NCBI GenBank assembly: GCA_028673005.1
Contig: CM054112.1
Span: 192,127,518 to 192,191,517 of the forward strand
DNA from: Tanypteryx hageni
Taxonomy: Eukaryota > Arthropoda > Insecta > Odonata > Petaluridae
Length of the DNA stretch: 64,000 bases
Direction of reading: 5' to 3'
Shown: positions 59,926 to 64,000 of the stretch, in pieces
How the letters are laid out: every line of letters starts with the position of its first letter
Position numbering within the stretch: position 1 is the first letter of the stretch
Notes under the pieces: model-generated
What the model saw: the letters and a program-made list of their open reading frames with translations, nothing else
Databases searched by the model: none
What the model was told of the DNA's origin: nothing
Translations under genes and position numbers: made by a program

Positions 59926-60775
59926 TTCTAACTCAAAAACTATTAATCAGGTCAATGTGAAATTTCATATTCAACATTTTTATGAAAGTCACAAGAGTTG
60001 ATTAATTTTTGGAAGAAATCAGTCAACCAGAAGTGGGTGTTTACTCTTGCCACTTATCCATGTTTTACTTTCTCCATGTGTAGCATAGGGGCAAGTATTG
60101 TTTTCATGAAAAAAATAGATTTCGAGATTTCAACAGAAATACTCATTTTGGAGTCCCCTGAACACGTTTTGACCATTTTCTTGATAATGTCTGTGTTATG
60201 TGACAGTTGTTTTGTGCGTGTTCTAACTCAAAAATTATTAATCAGGTCAATGCAAAACTTTATATTTGACATTTTTGTTCGAGGCAAAAGAAACTGATTA
60301 GTTTTTGGTAAAAATCAGTCAACTGGAAGTGGGTGTTTACTCTTGTCACTTATCAGTATTATTGAAATATTTGCTTTAATATTTGATTGATGTAAAAAAG
60401 TATACGATTAAAAGTTGTAGGAAATTTAATTTTCTACAACCTTTGTTTGAAATATTTTCCCCTATAATGCATTGTTTAAGAGTTATCTTAACAACTAATT
60501 TTTTTGCTGCCACAACCACACCACGTACCGGTGACTATTGTAAACATTTTACACTTAGTTACGTCATAGTAATGCTCCTATTTATTTTCTTAATTATTGG
60601 AGCTTCCTGGTTATATCCAGTATCAGAAGGCTACAGTTTGATTTTATTTCAGTTTTTTGTTAAGTCGGAATTTTTCTCGTAGTTCCTTAAAATATTTATT
60701 ATCATTTAACATATTTGGAATTTTTAGAAATACTAAGGTATGGAGAAAGTCATGTGGAGGCCACATCAGATTTTT
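59926..60775 (-). repeat. Family Z repeat, copy E, with partial internal duplication
   Basis: Reverse orientation of copies A-C: ends GGCCACATCAGATTTTTTTA at 60775. The block GTTCTAACTCAAAAAYTATT ... CACTTATC occurs twice (59926-60060 and about 60219-60357). Its right end lies 43 bp from the MSH6 exon at 59882; that exon's pyrimidine tract and CAG are untouched. Confidence 0.8.
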
Positions 60776-60894
60776 TTAAATTAATATTTACAAGAATAGG
60801 AATAGGTTGAATATGTTTATGAAATAATTCGAATCTTTCTGCACTTGTAACACAGCCAACACTACATTTGCAACTTGTTTGCTCTAAGTTTGTA

Positions 60895-62010
60895 TGAGGG
60901 TGAGTCAGTAAGTCATAAACTAATGCAGAGGAAGTATTTATTTTTTTATGTAATCTCCAAGTACATTTAGACACTTGTCCCATCGCTATACTAGCTTCTG
61001 GAATCCCTCAGCGCAAAAAGATGTCGGTTGCTGACATACGTTATGTTTAACCTCGGCATCACCAGAGAAACATTTGCCGTCTGGGTGTTGTTTGAATGGC
61101 CCAAACAAATGGAAGTTGCTGGGGCAAGATCAGGGCTGTAAGGTGGATGCTGAAGTTGTTCCCATCCCAAATCCCAGATGACATCTTAAGTTGCCCTTGC
61201 TGTATGCGATCTTGCATTGTCATGCAACAGCAGTATGCCACGTGTCAAAAGTCCAGGCCTTTTACACAGTATCACCACGACTTTGGTAATGCTCGAGAAT
61301 AATGCAGTGACAGTCCCATAAGATAATCATCATTAACTTGCCTGCTGACTGCACTGCCTTACACATTTTGGTGTGGGTGAGCCAGAATGCTTCCACTGCA
61401 TTGATGCTTGTTTTGACTCCGGTATGAAGTGGTGAACCCACGACTCATCTCCTATTACAATCCTTTGCAACATAGCATCTCCCTCTGCCTGGTAGCAAAT
61501 GAGGTGTTCCAAAGCAAGTCCCATGCAGAGTGTTTTGTTTTTTGGTTTTAGTTCCCTGGGAATCCATTGCGTCCAAACTTTTCAAAAATTAAGGCGATCA
61601 TGCACTATGCTATGGGCTAATCCATCATAAAATCCCATCATCAATTGACATCCACCTGTTTGACCTGATCATTGCTTCCACTTGGGCCACAACTGTGTCA
61701 GTCACAATTTGAACGGGACGTCCTGACCTGGGGTTGTCCTGCAGTATGGAGTGCCCTTTGCGCAAATTTCTCCACCCAGTTATGGACAGCCTTACGTGAC
61801 AAACGACAGCACATCCCTCCTCAGCACTACAATCCTGCAGCACTAAAGGTATGTTTACACTTCCAACACTCACTCTCATCTGAGGGGCATGCACGAAACA
61901 AGTCGTATTTCAGCCGCATAAGTGCTGCTATCTAGTGCTAAGCCCATACTCCTTAAATGAATAAATTTGAAGTTATATTCATTTGTGACTTACTTACTGA
62001 ATCACCCTCA
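60895..62010 (-). pseudogene. mariner transposon with disrupted transposase
   Basis: TA-flanked; ends TGAGGGTGAGTCAGTAAGTC and, reversed, TGAGGGTGATTCAGTAAGTA. The minus strand encodes, across frames, DNPRSGRPVQIVTDTVVAQV (HTH), IVIGDESWVHHFIPESK (first catalytic Asp), LLHDNARSHTARAT followed by a stop (second Asp) and HPPYSPDLAP; after a frameshift the third catalytic position reads Asn (SNFHLFG). So it is dead in several ways. Confidence 0.88.
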
Positions 62011-62229
62011 TATATATATTTGTGTTTGAAAGTGCTTACTTAACCGCTTCCCTGACTCGCCTGAGTTAACTCGGGAAAAAAGTCGTGCAAATTTTGACGC
62101 GCCCGAGTTAACTCAGGTGAACTCTCACTTTCTGCCTCAAACAGATCATGCCCGAGTTTTCTTGCTATTCAAAGGTGAAATAGCCATGTATCGCAAAGGG
62201 AAAATGATGGTGCTCCGGTGGAAAGATAT

Positions 62230-64000
62230 CTATCATTTACAACAGCACATGTAAAAATAATAGTGTAAAACAATCCCCAAATTTACAACAGCACATGTAA
62301 AAATAATAGTGTAAAACAATCCCCAAATGTTGCAATTTTAAACATTTTACACTTTCTCCATTATGGGGTACTAATGCTACACATTTCAGCCAAATTTTAA
62401 AGTTGTAGCACTTCTAGAAGTAAAATAATATTTTTCTAATTGTTTAAAATTTAAACATTTTTAACGGTTGCCGCAATATATATATGGAGAGATTGAAATG
62501 TTTATTTGTGCAAATGCACTGTTCTGTAAATAATTTGAAAATTGCAGCTTCCTAGCTCATCCCGTGGAACCTAAAAAATTATTAAACTTTAATGTTCAAA
62601 TGGGGTTAAAACAACCCCTAAAAATTAACAATTTTAAAATTTTCCATTTTTATAGTTGGTTATGAGAAAAGTTCTATAATCTTGCAAAATTTCAGCTTCC
62701 TAAACTTATTAGATTGGTCTACACACTGGATTACGTTTTTCCATGCTAACTTATGGGAGATATTCCGGGGTCTCTGGAGTCGAACCCAAGACACTGTAAG
62801 CAAAAATGACAATAATTCCTAATAGATATTGCGGCCAGCAACACTGAAAATTTCATTTTTCTAGCTTACCGGCAAGTGTCCATAATTAATTTACAAAATG
62901 GCACAATGCTTTTCTTATGGGAAAAAATGCAAATTTCGGAATTTCTGGAGTCGAACTCATGTCACTTAGGTAAGAAGTCTCATTTAATCTGTAGGTTTCT
63001 CCATCATATCTACAAAAACTAAAACTTTCAGCTCTCTAGCTCTTGTCGTTTGGGCTGGACATTAGTATCCTCCTGTTATCATTCTATATAGACGTTCCTT
63101 ACAGAGGAGAATATAACATACTAGTAGTTGGTTCTTGCATACTGCAAGCATTTCATCTCACATTAAAAGAACATTCATTTTTCAGACAGAAATTTCAACA
63201 TTACAAATAGTCTTTTAATTCTAAAGATTTCATTTCTGCAGCGATTTTCGTTTTTCCCACATGTAAGAATAATAGTTTAAAACAATCTCCAAATGTCGCA
63301 ATTTTAAAAATTTTACACTTTCTTCATTATAAGGTTCTAATGCTACACATTTTAGCCAAATTTTAAAGTTGTAGCACTTCTAGAAGTAAAATAATATTTT
63401 TCTAATTGTTTAAACTTAAATAATTTTTAACGACCGCCGCAATACATATATGGTAAAATTGAAATGTTTATTTGTGCAAATTTACTATACTGTAAATAAT
63501 TTGAAAATTTCAGCTTCCTAGGTTATCCCGTAGTACGAAAACAGTTATGTATTTGTTTAAACTTTAAGAATTTTTAACTGCCAAACAAATTAAAATATCA
63601 AAATTTGTATAATCCCTATTTCGTTTTTTTAAGAATTCTATTTTTTTTTTTAATTTCAACTCCGTGGCACATTCGGAAATATATAAACCTTGAAAATTTG
63701 TTTAAACAATTGCGAATTTTTAGCGGCCGCATTGTTGCACTTTTTAAAGATTTTCCCTTTTTCTGGAGATTCGAAATTTTTTTCTTAGGTAGGATTTTGT
63801 GCAAAACCGACTAGAAAAAACGAAAATCTTGAAAAAGTGCAACAATGCGGCCGCTAAAAATTCGCAATTGTTTAAACAAATTTTCAAGGTTTATATATTT
63901 CCGAATGTGCCACGGAGTTGAAATTTTTTTTATAAGTCAAATATTTAGAATTAAAAATATATGTCTAATGATGAAAGATGAATAATGAATGTTTTTTTTA
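62230..64000. repeat. Long inverted-repeat element X, copy 2, rearranged, runs to window end
   Basis: 62230-63000 is the reverse complement of about 8690-9400; 63118-63760 matches 7926-8570 in direct orientation; 63815-63940 is again the reverse complement of 63640-63765, forming a palindrome with ~125-bp arms around a ~50-bp spacer that is inverted relative to copy 1. B-box-like motifs at 62776-62787 and 62947-62958 (reversed). No coding region. Confidence 0.8.
62235..62326 (+). repeat. 46-bp tandem duplication
   Basis: Two identical 46-bp units (ATTTACAACAGCACATGTAA ... AACAATCCCCAA) at 62235-62280 and 62281-62326, at the left border of element X copy 2. Confidence 0.9.

Noticed and set aside
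59883..64000. Upstream MSH6 exons in the last 4 kb
   Set aside because: I searched the minus strand for a PCNA-binding motif or PWWP-like coding and found only family Z, the mariner and element X.
1..64000. CRISPR array or bacterial operon
   Set aside because: No regular short direct repeats with unique spacers, no ribosome-binding-site organised frames; spliced eukaryotic gene structure throughout.

Overview
This is AT-rich, intron-rich, repeat-laden nuclear DNA from an animal, most likely an invertebrate and probably an arthropod. That guess rests on the mix of pogo/Tigger, mariner, piggyBac, hAT, Helitron, Penelope and CR1/jockey-type elements; I cannot name a species. There are no prokaryotic or organellar features.

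One host gene spans almost the whole window on the minus strand. It encodes the mismatch-repair ATPase MSH6 (MutS homologue 6, partner of MSH2 in MutS-alpha). I could place 18 consecutive coding exons between 59882 and 752. Every splice phase closes, and together they make 3051 nt: 1016 residues plus a TAA stop. The protein runs from just before the mismatch-binding domain (human residue ~348 equivalent) through the Phe-Tyr-Glu mismatch reader, connector, lever, clamp and ATPase (Walker A, signature, Walker B, H-loop) to the natural C-terminus. The N-terminal exons (PCNA-binding motif, any PWWP region) are not in the window and should lie beyond 64000. The intron between the last two exons needs a GC-AG donor.

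Layout from right to left (5' to 3' of MSH6): 59.9-64 kb, upstream intron with a dead mariner and a rearranged inverted-repeat element (family X). 52.6-59.7 kb, intron with fold-back and TIR elements. 50.0-52.5 kb, three exons and pogo-type MITEs. 39.3-51.2 kb, intron with a 7.25 kb TTAA-flanked piggyBac-like element holding a second TTAA element, which holds a pogo transposon. 26.1-39.1 kb, intron with a decayed Penelope element, a hammerhead-like motif, a 2.98 kb hAT-type element with a perfect 8-bp duplication, and a three-level nest (family Z, then pogo derivative, then LINE). 17.9-25.6 kb, intron with hAT halves split by a piggyBac MITE and a Helitron, plus a SINE dimer. 6.4-16.5 kb, intron with a LINE, family X, family Y and a Tigger relic. 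0.75-6.4 kb, compact 3' part of the gene with nine exons.

None of the mobile-element coding regions looks intact: all carry stops, frameshifts, truncations or lost catalytic residues. The window is best read as a working DNA-repair gene whose introns have been enlarged by nested insertions. The least explained structures are the long inverted-repeat families (X, the SINE-headed dimers, the 53 kb fold-back), a recurring module with a Pol III B-box-like motif, and a dispersed repeat (Z) whose right end lies 43-69 bp from an MSH6 exon in three of three independent cases.
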